Shown here one piece after another: positions 52,330-64,000 of a stretch of 64,000 nt of DNA. The stretch is from assembly GCA_964036295.1 (NCBI GenBank), contig OZ038462.1:36099180-36163179 (forward strand), written 5' to 3'. Origin of the DNA: Plumapathes pennacea. Its lineage: Eukaryota; Cnidaria; Anthozoa; Antipatharia; Myriopathidae. The notes below the pieces were generated by a model, which saw nothing but the letters and a program-made list of their open reading frames with translations, had not been told where the DNA came from and did no database searches. Position numbers and translations under genes: made by a program. How positions within the stretch are numbered: position 1 is the stretch's first letter; each line of letters starts with the position of its first letter.

Positions 52330-54559
52330 AGAGCCTGTCTCAGCCATGATCCTTCGCGCGCTCTGGCGCCATTTTCGACTTCACGGAAGTTCGGCTTTTC
52401 AAGTGTTTGATGACAATCCGATTGAATCCTCTTCCATCAATCAGCCGATCAATGAATAATCAAGCTAATCGTTTCAACTAAATAGTTCTATAATCTTTCT
52501 ACCCATTTTTTGGATTTGTTTTGTGTTTTGTACCGAGGTTTTTTCAATGGTATAATGTTCACCGATCAACCGGCGGCCAAACAGCTGCGGAGAGGCAGGC
52601 CACCAAGAGGCGAAAACATACACCAAAGGGAAGGAAGTAAACCACGGGATGGAAAGAACAAACTCACAGGAGGTTCGCTGGACTCTTATTCCATCAATTA
52701 AGCGCCATCTCGGGTGTTGAAGCTAGCGACCAGGTGCTGCTGTCGACTGCATGCTTAATACATATATCGCGGCCTTCAAAGGTCAGGGTGGATTTGTGTC
52801 TAGTTTCTTGACTCAGCGTGTGGAAATATAAGTGCTTCTAGTTATTTTCATTACTTCCGTGGTTGTTTTCGCTGTTTGTGATGAACCTCAAAATACGTCT
52901 GCCAGAAGAACCGCCTCAACGCAAAAATTATGTCATTTACCGACAGGACACAGGACTGACAGAGATATACAGGAAAATCTTTCGGATGAGCCTCCAGTAA
53001 GGTTCAGAAATGGAAATTCATCTTGCAAATCAACCGAGGTTATGGATGTGATTTCCAAAGTAGTTTTTGTCGTCCGATCTTCGATATAGAATTTCGGTTG
53101 GAAGTGCGCTAATTGGACATTCAGAGTCAAAGGCACATCTTTTCGGCTCAGCAATCAGTGGCAATTTCCGGCAATTCTACTTTTTTGTTGAAACTCGAAT
53201 TTGGAATCACGAAAATAAAGGAAAAACCAATTCTTAGCGCTATTCTTTCTTGGGAAAGTTGAAATACCCCAATTATTTTCTACGTCGTTGTATTCGGTCT
53301 GCAACGTAAATATTCTCGACCTTTCTGAATAAAAATCTCGATCTTTTCTGAGATTTGTTCCGGCCAGTAGTTTGGGGAAATGTCAGACATTTTCTCACGT
53401 TTGTCTGTCGGTTCGTGTCTCGGAACAAGCCTTTCTCATGCTGTTCCCACGTGACTTTTCGTATAAAACAACTTCGCGCCACTTGCTCGCCGGGTTTTGG
53501 CGCGACGACACGTGCACGGCAAGATGTCTTTTGTAAAAGATAAACGAAAGGGCAAACTGGTGAAGGTAAAAATATCAGACTTAACAGTTAAAAGCATTTC
53601 AATGATCTTTAAGTATCACCGCTCCTTCGATTTCATCTTCCAGGTAAACTCCTTTCATCGCATTCAACTTAAAGATCATTGAAATGCTTTTAACTGTTAA
53701 GTCTGATATTTTTACCTTCACCAGTTTGCCCTTTCGTTTATCTTTTACAAAAGACATTTTGCCGTGCACGTGTCGTCGCGCCAAAACCCGGCGAGCAAGT
53801 GGCCCGAAGTTGTTTTATACGAAAAGTCACGTGGGAACCGCATGAGAAAGGCTCGTTCCGAGACACGAACCGACAGACAAACGTGAGAAAATGTCTGACA
53901 TTTCCCCAAACCTGTTGGCCGGAACAAATCTCAGAAAAGAACGAGATTTTTATTCAGAAAAGGTCGAGAATATTTACGTTGCAGACCGTCTATACAACGA
54001 AGTAGAAAATAATTGGGGTATTTTAACTTTCCCAAGAAAGAATAGCGTTAAGAATTGGTTTTTCCTTTATTTTCGTTATTCCAAATTCAAGTTTCAACAA
54101 AAAAGTAGAATTGCCGGAAATTGCCACTGATTCTCAGCTCAGTCAAAGTCAACACAGAAAAATTACCTGAAATTCAGGTCCAGTGGTTCAAGATTTATCT
54201 TTCAACTTAACCGAGGTTTTAAATGTCATTTTGAAAGCTTTTTTCACGTGTTTAGACATAAAATTGCCATTTGAAATGCGCTAATCAAATATTCATAATC
54301 GCGCGTGTGAAAATGTCTAGACCACAACTTTTGATAACAATATTAGACGCGCGCAGTTAGTTGCAGGAAATACAGTGTCTTCGCTGTGCAATGCTTCAGA
54401 CTCGACGATTGACCACAGATAAAACGATGATTGCCATTACTTTCTTCAGGGAAATCTTCCGCTTTCAGTGCAATGAAGCTGTACAAAAAGTGTTGACGTC
54501 ACACGCCAAATGTAAACAATAATATACGCGCGCGAAGGATCGTGGTTGAGACAGGCTCT
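52330..54559. mobile_element. TTAA-flanked inverted-repeat element with nested foldback
   Basis: Both ends carry the same ~32-bp terminal inverted repeat: AGAGCCTGTCTCA at the left, and its inverse ending TGAGACAGGCTCT at the right, followed inward by GATCCTTCGCGCGC. TTAA lies directly outside each end (52326-52329 and 54560-54563), as expected of TTAA-targeting superfamilies such as piggyBac or Kolobok. No transposase was found, so it is non-autonomous. Inside lies the foldback at 53,153-54,132, flanked by diverged direct repeats (53,031-53,125 and 54,208-54,300), which suggests a nested or composite history. Confidence 0.75.
53153..54132. repeat. Near-perfect foldback: ~460-bp arms, 54-bp spacer
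   Basis: Left arm 53,153-53,613 and right arm 53,668-54,132 are inverted copies with few differences. Each arm contains an ATG frame beginning MSFVKDKRKGKLVKVKIS that reads toward the spacer, and an ATG frame beginning MSDISPN that reads outward, with a short shared interval between them. A transcript through it would fold into a long hairpin. The minus-strand frame through the spacer stays open, which hints that the arms derive from a captured coding sequence; the protein is not recognised. Confidence 0.9.
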
Positions 54560-54878
54560 TTAAACTACAGAAAGGAATAACCCGAAACCGTTTCTCATAC
54601 GACTACCAAGATACCTCGTGTTTTAATATATTTTAACACGTTCAAAACTCCGAACGCGCATATTAAAATGTGGGTGAATTTTAGTTGATCACGATATTTT
54701 TTACCAAAATACTTAAACATTCGAATTGACTAGGTAAAAATTCCACTAATTGAAGTTTTTTTAACCAGAAATTGGAACTTGTGATAAAATCGGGCAATTT
54801 GTGTTTGATTATTTACCGCTCAAAACATCAGAATGGTAAAATGTTCTAAATAGACCCTATTTTACCATGTCTCTAGCC

Positions 54879-54957
54879 TGCCATGGAAATTTCTATGATA
54901 GATGGCAATTTCTATGATCGATGAAAATTTCCATGAGCGATGGAAATTTCCATGGCA
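54879..54957. repeat. Tandem palindromic ATGGAAATTTC repeats
   Basis: Four units of the type ATGG(A/C)AATTTC spaced about 22 bases, the outermost two forming TGCCATGGAAATTT and its inverse AAATTTCCATGGCA. Could fold or bind a dimeric protein; origin unknown. Confidence 0.75.
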
Positions 54958-57900
54958 GATTTTTAGTGGCTTTTGTTAAAATTCTAGCAATGTGCATTTC
55001 TTCCGTAAATGATCACTTGTGGTTGCTGGGCTGCTTTGAATAAAACATCAATATCGAGTACAATGACTAGCAAAACATCACGTTCACGAACATTTATTCA
55101 CGTTACAAATAAAAGTGCGACCCTTTTTTACCGGATCAAAGAAGTAGTACACAGTATCAAATCTTCGTGCTACCGTGAGTATCATGACTATACAACATGA
55201 GACGCTATAGTCCTGTTTTCTGTGATTTGTTCACACATGAGTCCCGATAGCTCCTTTCACTCAATGGTTCGTATAATTTTAGGTTTAACTGAGTCGTAAT
55301 GTATCACACAGGTTGTTTCAATACCGTTGACATTGTCTGGTCCTTGACCTTGCAGACTTGCTTCGCAATTCGTAAGCTCTTGGGAAGCCATTTTCCAGCA
55401 CGTCAAGCTTCCCAATTTTTCGACCGTGAGTCTTCCATGGTATAACTGCCCTGTGAGTGAAGGTGGATCTAGAACATAAAACGACTGGTAGTTTTCAATA
55501 TTCTTTTCTGGAACGCCATTGAACATAGGTGTTCAGGAGTATTCAAGCTGGCACGAGTATTCACGGTCATAAAGGTATGGTAAAATTTTGACCTTCATAC
55601 AATCTCATTGCTGTTAATGTACAGCTAAGATATGAATTGCTGTATAGTTGCTATACTGTTACGTTCAACTGCTCTTAATTATAGATGTACCAAGAGGTAT
55701 CCATTCTGTCTATTAGTGGAAAATATTACAAGCTGATTTTCTCCATATATATTTATTTTGAATAAGACAATTGTGCCATCAAAGAGCCGGTAGATTTTGT
55801 ACTTAGTTTTGTGCCTGCACTCCTGGCTTTTAAGCACAACTTCCCTGAATATCTTGATGGTTTTTAGCCAAAAGCCCACAAGCGCAAAAATTAAGCAGCT
55901 GTATTCATTACGGAAGGTTTCAGACAGAGTTATCTGTGTGTTACACCGAATGAAATTGTTAGTTTAGTTCGTAATGGAAAGCTGTAATATCATTTATTTG
56001 TAATTTATTTACAAGGTAATTCTGCTTCTTATAGGGACCTAACTGAAATGCTGTCGGTTTTTCCGATTTTATTTTGCTTTTTAGTTGGCTTCACTATTAT
56101 TCGTTAGCGTTTGATCAACAGTGAAACTAACGACTGGCGTCAGAATAGAGCAGCCTAGTCGCTCAGACAGTTTAACTTGTGATAGTTTAAGCAATTTATT
56201 GATGCTTTGCTATGGAATCTTTCGATATACACTTGACTTGTATAATATAGTTGTCTCTTAATCTTAGTTCATGACGTTCAGTGACAATCATCACCTGTGC
56301 CTAATCGCCATATAAATAAGTATAAACTAAGATGATTGACAAAGTGTTAAGCCTTGTGGTTATCTCATAATTTTGCACGTAAGACTGATGTGAAAATAAT
56401 GGCAAGAAATATTGTATATAATTCACGGCCGTGCTTCCTTCTCCAAATTACCGAAGAAATAACCGTGATTTTGTCGGACTTTTATCAACAAGAATTAACG
56501 CAACTGAAGCTTTAACTTTAATTTCATTTCTGGCCATTGAGGGTATTCACTACCTCCGATCATCTCGCCTTAATTTTTTTAATTAAATTAGAAGTATGAC
56601 CTGTTCAGAAGTTGTGCAAGTTTTCTAGGCTCAATCAAAATGTGTCTTTTGTAGTTAGGAAGACAAAATATCTTCGTGTTGAAATAATGCAACAAATATG
56701 ACAACTACAATAATGAGATGTTTTACAAATGCATCACCTGCAATGGGCTTTAAACTGCAAACCTAAAACAAGTATTGCATATTTTAGTCTAGTATATAAT
56801 GGGCTGTGTTCTTGCAGTAACAGTACGTTTTCTTGTTGTTCGACAATTGATTGAATTCTGTTCGGAAAATATATTACTACAGCAATCACATTGATATCAA
56901 TTCATTATTTTCTAATGCATGTGAAAAGGGTGATACCAAAGCCTGCAAAAAGATATTCCACCATTTGATAATCTTCTGAAATATAAGGTCGTTCATCTGG
57001 TGATCTGTCACAGTTGTATGGTGTCATTTGGCTGGTTTAAGAAGAGATGTAGCTGTACAATCATGTGGTTTAGGTCAGTTCACATCATCCACAAGGAGGT
57101 ATATTTTCGAAGAGTCACTGAGTGAAGACTTACGGCTTTGCAAGAGACTGGACTGCATATTGTTTCGCAAAATACGACAGCTGCAAGTCATCGTGAAATA
57201 CATACATCACTTCTCAATCCTCCATTCAGATCTTTTTCTTGACTGACTGGCTGCCAGAACTGCATGTGTTCTCTGAACTAAATATATCCTAATCTAAAGA
57301 AAACAAGACAAGATCACAAATTGAGGACAAGTTTTTGGTATTAGGTGATATTCTATCAAGTACATAACTGTCGAACACCATGCCATTGCAGAGAAACTAA
57401 TAAGACTATTTTACCCATTTAAAAACTGAAAAGCTACCATGTAGTGTAACAATCATGTTCAAAATCATTCAGTAGTATATTTTTACGATGTTGTTTAGGA
57501 TCTTTATATTCTGTAAGACTATGCACTGGGATGATATATTGAATTCATAATATTATGATGTGATCACCAAACTTTATAAATAACGGCCCAGTCGCACAGT
57601 CTAGATGGTATAGTTGCCATAATAATTCTGCATTTAGTGCCATACGACGGCTTCTTAGAAGTTCGGTAGCAACTCACCGACCATGATATTTGCTGAAGTC
57701 AATGAAAGCACCGTTTGCACTTGAACACTTGTAAAATCATAATGTGGAAATTATTCTTGTTAAAGACTGAGGTATAATGTTTTGGCTGGGGGTTCGAGCG
57801 CTTATAAGCCTCAGCTGTATAACTTATTATGATAGTACGTCAGAACAATTACTTTAACAAAAGTATTAATCTTTAAATATATAATGATTCACAACAATGT

Positions 57901-59954
57901 TCAGCGTTGATGCAGTCATATGCAGTCGTATTTCAGTCATCAGTGGCACTGTTAGAATGTCACCGCAGATTGGCTAACACTGAGTTCTGAAAAGAATATT
58001 TATTTTCACGTTTGAGTAACGTGATCAAATAAAGTATTGTATTATGCTAAGTCTTGTCTAGCATTTCACTGTATCAAAGAGGGTTCTTTAGCAGCTGGTT
58101 CAGCCATTATTATGTGATGCTCACGTTTGTTGCAGATATACCACAAGTAAAAGAATACAGTACAATGTCCAGAAGAACCTTTTTTCATTGTGTTTACGCG
58201 TCTTTGAAAAATATGGCCTGGAGGCAAAAGAAGTGCAGGTAAGTGAGAAACTCTGTGCAATGGCTCCTACCAATGACTTATTTAGTTTGCTATATTTTTT
58301 TACTCTAACGAGTGAAAATATACATTCCATGGAACCATCTAGTCAACTCTGCAATATTCAACTGACATAACTTTGGTTTCTCCAGTGTCTCTTCTACTCA
58401 TCAGTTTCCTATGAAGTGGGTACATTCCATTAACAAATGAAGCCAAGCAGAAAGGTGCAGAAATGATATATGAAGCAAAGACCATTACCTAAGTCTGTCA
58501 ATTGTATTCTACAAGCACCGCACTGCAGTTGGAAAGGGCAATGGGCTTAAATATTCTTTTCCTATTTGTTTCGTGTTTCTGCTGATATAGGGTGACTTTG
58601 TCCTCCTTCAGAAGTCCGTCAACAGGTTAGAAGGGAATTATTAATAATAGGGCTGCCTTAAACCTTCAATTGGCCAATGATGCTACACATGCTGATAATA
58701 TTCCAACACACACAATTACCATAGAAAGGTTCTGAAAAGCGTGTTTAATGGTTCATGGTTAGTGTAAATGCTGCAACATGAAGAAAAATAAATTGATGGG
58801 TGAAGTTTGCTTTGCTTCAACACCAGTGTAACGTAGGAGTGATTAAGTCGTTTGGCATGTGCGAGTGTACAGCAAGAGCTGAGCGACATTTCGGCATTTC
58901 ATTGTGAAGTGTAATGCAAGAAGGAAACGTCGTACAACCTTTTTTAAGGAGTACGGAAGCTTTTCAAGGAATTCTTGGAGTACATAAATTACAGGATTTT
59001 ATAGAGCTTAAATTGTACCAACGAAAAATGCGGTGCTAATTTCGCCCTTTAGCGGTATTTTTGTTGCACTGCAGTTATTACCTTGCTAGTCGCCGCTCTA
59101 TCTCTTATCTGATCTGAAATCTACTCCAAAACCACAAAAACTTAAGAGGCCATCCAAGAGATATGGCGAGCAAATACCTACAATTTATAAGAGAAAAACA
59201 ATAAAAAATTAAAATATCCATAATGTTATGGATAGTCTGTGAACTGGAAAATACTCGCTGCCGACATATTGAAGGTGTTCAGCCGGTACCAATCGACCTT
59301 AAATTCGCTGTAAACCACATTTCGTGTTACATTCTAATGCACCAGACCAAATTGAATTAACCATTATAGGGACAAGCACCTAACCATCAGTATTGACCAT
59401 CAGCCATGACAGTTATGGTAAGTATTCCGACACTCCATCAATTTCTCACAGGTTACTTGAGACATATTTTTTTCAAGCAAGGCTTTTTACATTTTTGCCA
59501 TCAAAATATCGGAAGCTTTTAGAAAGTAACTAACTAATCAATGGAAAGGCAAATATTTCACAACTAGTAACCTTTGTGAGTGATTGACATTTAGTTGCAA
59601 ATATATCAAGAACTAAATAGCACACAAGAGCTTGGACGCGAACGAGCATACTTTGATATTCTGTTGTACTTTGACAATGTCTTCATCGTGAATAATAGTT
59701 TTCTCCCTGTATAACCTTCCAATAGGCAATGTTGGACTTCATTTGACGAAAATCAAGTCAGAGACTGCTAAGTTATATGCAGTACACTGTGACTCGTGTA
59801 TTCAGATTCAGATGTCATTAACGGTGCATTTCCTTTTTTTACATGTTAATGAAAGAAAATAGAAAAAAGTCATCATTTCGTGAATTTTATTTTAAGATCG
59901 TTTTAACTCTTAGTGCACATGACATGAGGATCAGGGTGACTGAAATTGAACATA
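54958..59954. other. Five kilobases without a recognisable gene
   Basis: AT-rich. The longest frames (55257-55526 minus, 57028-57246 plus) lack domains, signal sequences or supporting splice sites. Noncoding or intronic sequence is likely. Confidence 0.4.
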
Positions 59955-60225
59955 CAGTCAACTCTCTCTAAGGCGGACACCTTCGGAACTAGATTTAGTG
60001 TCCGCCTTAGAGCGAGTTCAGTTACAGAGAAATAAGTGAAAATCGGCAAGGGCAAATCTGCATGCTGTCCGCCTTAGAGATGTTTCCGCTTTAGAGAGGT
60101 TTCCGCTTTAGAGAGGTATCCGCTTTATAGAGGTGTCCGCTTTATAGAGGTGTCCGCTTTATAGAGGTGTCCGCTTTATAGAGGTGTCCGCCTTATAGAG
60201 GTGTCCGCTTAGAGAGAGTTGACTT
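59955..60225. mobile_element. Pogo/Tigger-like MITE with internal tandem repeats
   Basis: A 271-bp element flanked by TA. The left end is CAGTCAACTCTCTCTAAGG then CGGACACC; the right end GGTGTCCGCTTAGAGAGAG then TTGACTT is its inverse. The right half is made of about eight tandem units of 18-20 bases (TCCGCTTTATAGAGGTG type), themselves copies of the terminal sequence. No coding capacity. Confidence 0.8.
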
Positions 60226-60280
60226 TATACGATGATCGCTGAAACACTCCACTTACTCACTCCAGTATGTTAACCTGTTA

Positions 60281-60729
60281 ACCCCTCCCCCCCCCACTCA
60301 TTATAATTTTGGGTGGGGATGTGCCGCCCCGTCCTGAAAACCCTTACCCTATTTCAGACCAAAATACCTGATTTTCTATACCCTATTTCAGACCTGACTC
60401 CAAAAATGTATACCCTATTTCAGACCTGATTCCAAAATGTATACCCTATTTCAGACCTTTGTTTGGAGATTTTTTGTTCTTTTGCAACGATTTCCGCCCT
60501 GTGTTTTCTTCCATTTGCCGTGCAATGTCCGCGGCGACATATTTCTGTTAAAATCATACCTATCCCAGACCAAAAAGACAGAATCGATACCCTAGTTCAG
60601 ACCAAAAAGGCAAAATCGATACCCTATTTCAGACTAAAAATGCTTGAAAACGATACCCTTCGGGGCGGCACGTACCTATATGGCTTATATATGGGAGTAC
60701 CCCCCCGGGGGGGGGGGGGGGGGGGGGGG
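60281..60729. mobile_element. Inverted-repeat element rich in TACCCTATTTCAGACC
   Basis: Five or more copies of ACCCTATTTCAGACC or close variants (AGTTC, ATCC) lie between inverted ends GTGCCGCCCCG (60,320) and CGGGGCGGCAC (60,660), with C-rich and G-rich outer ends. The G run at 60707-60729 may be mis-sized. No real gene, although a frame from 60463 reads through it. Confidence 0.65.
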
Positions 60730-62635
60730 TTAAAACCGCTGAAGTGCTTCTCCCACTGAGGCTTTTGTTAAATTCCACGGGTATGTATATTAACTGGAAA
60801 ATACGAATTTTAAATTAAGGTCAACGCTAAAGCAGCCGATACAGGGGCTCAAATTCCTGCACGTCGTAGTTTTGCAGTTATACAACTCGAACGTAACTTA
60901 GTCTGATAAGCTTTACATAAGCCGTGAAATAGGACAACTATTAGGGTTCGTACGTAAGCAGCTAGCAAGATATAAATTTCTGTACTTCAGTGTGTCGGTC
61001 TTGGATGTCCGGACGGCGACTCTTCCCCGCGCTTTTCAAGCCTACGTGGGGTTGGGAGGGGGGTGTCGAGGCCATTTAACGAATCTTAGTAATTGATTAA
61101 AGTTTCCCTAATGCTATGGTTTTCCACTGGGGTATATTAATTAATGAATTATTGCGACTCAAAGATTAGCGGGCTGGGGTTGCTGCATGTTACTTAAGCT
61201 GTGAAACCCATACTAACCTTTTTGATTCTTATCAAGCAAATTGAAAAAGCCACAAAAAGCAATTAAGCAAACTGCACAAACATCTGCAGGGATCGTATTG
61301 CTCGAAGTTAAACTGAGCTATTCCAATAAAGTCGACAAAGCACCTGTCCTGCTTACGCATTTCGGTTTTGCATTTGTATTAGTTCGTCAAATTATATACA
61401 AGAATAGAATATTTTCTGTTCGCGTGGTCAGGTATCAGAAACCGAGCACATAAGACCTCATAGTGTATTGAAGTGCCTTACCGCATTCTCATATCTTTTA
61501 ATATCGTTGTGCTAGTATTTTCTTTCTTTTCATCTAAAAGTCAGTTTAATTTAGAGTTACATCATTCATGACTTTTTCCGAATATCATAAGCTTCCATCT
61601 CCTCGAGCTGAAGAAATAATTAACCTCTAAGCAATCAGTACCTTGAATATTTATATTCCCTTGAGAAGCAAAAGAAGTGAGCGATGTTTGGAATAGTGTA
61701 CGTTCGGTTTTCAAAAATACATGCAGAACTGACAAATGCCAAAGTGTGAAAGCAAGAACAAAGTTTAGTTTCTATATATTCAACTACTATATGCAACAGT
61801 GGATCAAAATCGTCACCAATTTTATTTTGTATTTAAACTGACATATCCAGTTGAGTGAGATATTCAGTAGCTCCGCGCAGCTGAACTGACAGTGAGTTTA
61901 AATTCATTTTTTGTCCCGTCACATGACAGAGGATATCGAATAGATCCGCGCTTTTACCCGCGAAAAATGCACCAACCTGAACACATGCAAACCATTTATT
62001 GCACAATTTTTTACGATGGCACTTTGACATTCAAATGTTTTTCATTGCTTTTCACTGACAATATTGTCAAATTTCGTGGTGTGCAAAAGCTTTAAATTCT
62101 TGTGAAGTTTGCGTCAAAAATGTCAATTAGCTCCCTTTACTTTCGGTTAGATCAGCGTACTGTACCAAGGTTTCAGACAAAAAAATAAAGATCAATTCAG
62201 AATTCCTCAAATAGTCGCTAGTACAGATAGTAAGAAGAAACAAAACACAAGAAAATGTTTAAGTTAATATTAAAGTATTTCTTTAAATTTCTGCTTACGA
62301 AAAAGCCTCTCTTATGGTCCTTGAATTCCTCAGATTCTCTGAGGTCTTCTTGACTGAAGGTTTTTTCGTTTTCTGATAGATGAGACTTTTGGACGACCAG
62401 GGAAGAACGTTATCTGATTTTTGTATTAACCCTCAACTCTATTCAGCACAGTTTTGTTTAAAATAGAGAGAACGCCCCGAGAGGTTTTCTAAGCAACCAT
62501 GAGAATGTCTGAATCTACATATCGTATTGAATCATCGGTGTGAAGCTGTTTACTTGAAAGCCGAGTGCCTGGACGCACGTTCGTCAAGAGCACCCTCAAA
62601 TAAAGTGGTCACAAGGACCCTTTGTCTCAACGCCT
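60730..62635. other. Intergenic DNA, no feature seen
   Basis: Open frames at 61241-61453 and 61892-62095 have no support. An imperfect inverted word pair (TTGAATTCCTCAGATTCTC) is near 62,320. No gene. Confidence 0.4.
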
Positions 62636-62642
62636 TATATAA
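62636..62642 (+). promoter_or_regulatory. TATA box candidate for CRP4
   Basis: TATATAA 122 bases before the ATG of the signal-peptide exon, giving a plausible 5' UTR of about 95 bases. Confidence 0.5.
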
Positions 62643-62763
62643 CGAACGGCTGCCGAAACAACTTTCAAATTCGCACTGCATGCATGCGAGATTGAGTACT
62701 GGAAGGTTACCCTCTTTATCTCCGCGAACAGCCGAAGAAACTGACCCAAAGCTTGCTCTCAAA

Positions 62764-64000
62764 ATGAAGACCTGTGCATATGTGCTGTTGATTGTCCTTT
62801 CTCTCTCATTCGCCCAAAGTTTTCCGGTAAGTCAGTTTTATTGCAATTTGATTTAATAAAGTTACAAAAATCAACTTTCACATAGCAAATTAAGGACTAG
62901 GAACCCACAATTTAACAAATTTCTCAAAAATCGTTTTATGAACAAAATAACGGTATCAGTTTCACCAGTTTGTGTTTTTCTGTAAGTTCCTGTCATAATG
63001 AGATTCTGGGAGCTGTCTTATCAGATAACTATATGAAGAGTGTTCGTTCTAAGAGAGAAAGGCTGTTTAAGTAGAATAATGGTGTAGTATCACAGCTTCT
63101 TTGAAAGAGCCCTTCGTTTAATTTCCAGCATACTCCTTATAGCACTTATGTGCCCCAGTTGTTTGAATTTTAGGGGCGGGGAGTCATTTCCCGACTTTAA
63201 CTGAAGTTTGACGGATGAACATTTCTTAAAGTTTTAAAATCTGTTTGAAGTATTTAGTGACAAGAACTTTTTTTTTTTTAAAGCATGCATCCCTGCGCAT
63301 GGGACGATTCTCAGGTAACTGATATTTCCTCTCTTCATGTAAACCGGTCATAATTATTTCTTCAATCTGTTGTGTGTGTCCCTGTCCCTGTCCCTGTCGA
63401 TGTCTCTGTCACGTGTCACTGTCGCTCTTCTTAACTTTTAACACAACCAAAATTAAAAGAAATATATAGTTGCTGCAGCACAACGGACCGAGACTAATAA
63501 AGTTCGAAACACTTGAACCAAAAATGAAGCCAAAGATATGAATACACTATGACAGGCTTTTTTACAAGAAGAATGTTAACCAAGGTCAGAAGGACAGAAG
63601 GGCGGCCGCATACCCAGATCGTAAATCAATCGAGACATTTTTTTCAGAGACACCTGGAGGGTTCTTAAAATTCAAGTGCCTAATGACGTCATAGAGATAC
63701 CGAGAAACGACTCTGACGATAGTTGCTCTTCACCCTTTTAAACTTCTGCCAGTGTGTACAACATAAGGCGTTCAGGGTCCACCTGCAAAGAGAACAAAAT
63801 ATGTCCTTTCATTAAGTTGGAGGGCCTTGAAATCAATATTAGAGGCCCTTGAGAAAAGTGTACCACTCCGTATCGCTAATAGCATCCGGCAAAGTGGCAG
63901 ATATCATATCCGCGAATGTTACACACGATACCGAATACCGGTAAACGGGTTAACGGGTTACCTGGCGTGTAACTATGCTGACTGTGATCCAAGCAGTGGG
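62764..64000 (+). CDS. Partial secreted-peptide gene, probable CRP family (CRP4)
   Basis: Exon 1 (62764-62826) encodes a 21-residue signal peptide beginning MKTCAYVLLIVLSLSFA and ends at a GTAAGT donor, phase 0. A second exon is proposed at 63284-63314 (31 nt), between a T-rich AAAG acceptor and a CAG|GTAACT donor, moving phase 0 to phase 1. This 63/31-nt, phase 0-1 layout matches CRP3 (63/34) and CRP2 (60/37). No cysteine-rich exon is found before 64,000, so it should lie beyond the window. It is on the opposite strand from the other CRP genes. Exon 1 is well supported; exon 2 and family membership are inference. Confidence 0.55.

Noticed and set aside
55257-55526. 89-codon minus-strand frame with a coding-like composition
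   Set aside because: No recognised family, no signal and no flanking splice sites; could be an exon but cannot be supported.
60463-60759. 98-codon frame ending in poly-Gly
   Set aside because: Runs through an inverted-repeat element and its G run; not a gene.

Overview
The window looks like nuclear DNA of an anthozoan cnidarian, most likely a stony coral. The evidence is AT-rich sequence with dispersed MITEs and a LINE, many intronless rhodopsin-like (class A) GPCR genes in tandem, and small three-exon genes for secreted cysteine-rich peptides. The species call is inference. No bacterial-type operons, rRNA, tRNA or CRISPR were seen.

Region 1 (about 1-30,700) is one tandem receptor array on the + strand. 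The receptors fall into three subfamilies, called A, B and C here, in the repeating order A-B-C. The copies are A1 (556), B1 (5642), C1 (8303, dead), A2 (9417, dead), B2 (11036), C2 (13337), A3 (deleted, only flanks left), B3 (16663, frameshifted), C3 (18900, dead), A4 (20449), B4 (23437), C4 (25312), A5 (26420, tail only), B5 (missing), C5 (28680), then a scar of A, B and C flank pieces (29.7-30.7 kb). Each subfamily keeps its own conserved upstream block. The receptors share an E-R-A motif in place of D/E-R-Y, a very short cysteine-free second extracellular loop and a common cytoplasmic tail motif. An ASICSL run in TM3 recalls melanocortin-type (MECA group) receptors, but no orthology is claimed.

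Region 2 (about 30,700-47,100) mixes a LINE reverse-transcriptase fragment, MITEs, one further C-type receptor (C6, 38919) and three minus-strand genes for secreted peptides with ten cysteines (CRP1, CRP2, CRP3). CRP1 has lost its start codon. A higher-order duplication has copied a C-type receptor end together with a CRP gene (30.4-38.0 kb and 38.4-43.8 kb).

Region 3 (47,100-62,700) is almost gene-free. It holds a minisatellite, microsatellites, a 2.2 kb TTAA-flanked element carrying a near-perfect ~460 bp-arm foldback, and two further inverted-repeat elements. At the right edge (62,764 onward, + strand) the first two exons of a probable fourth CRP-type gene run out of the window.

Counting intact reading frames, there are eight apparently functional receptors (A1, B1, B2, C2, A4, B4, C4, C5) plus the detached C6, and two complete CRP genes (CRP2, CRP3). 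The physical and duplicational linkage of secreted cysteine-rich peptides to a diversifying receptor array is the most interesting candidate system here. A ligand-receptor relation is only a hypothesis.
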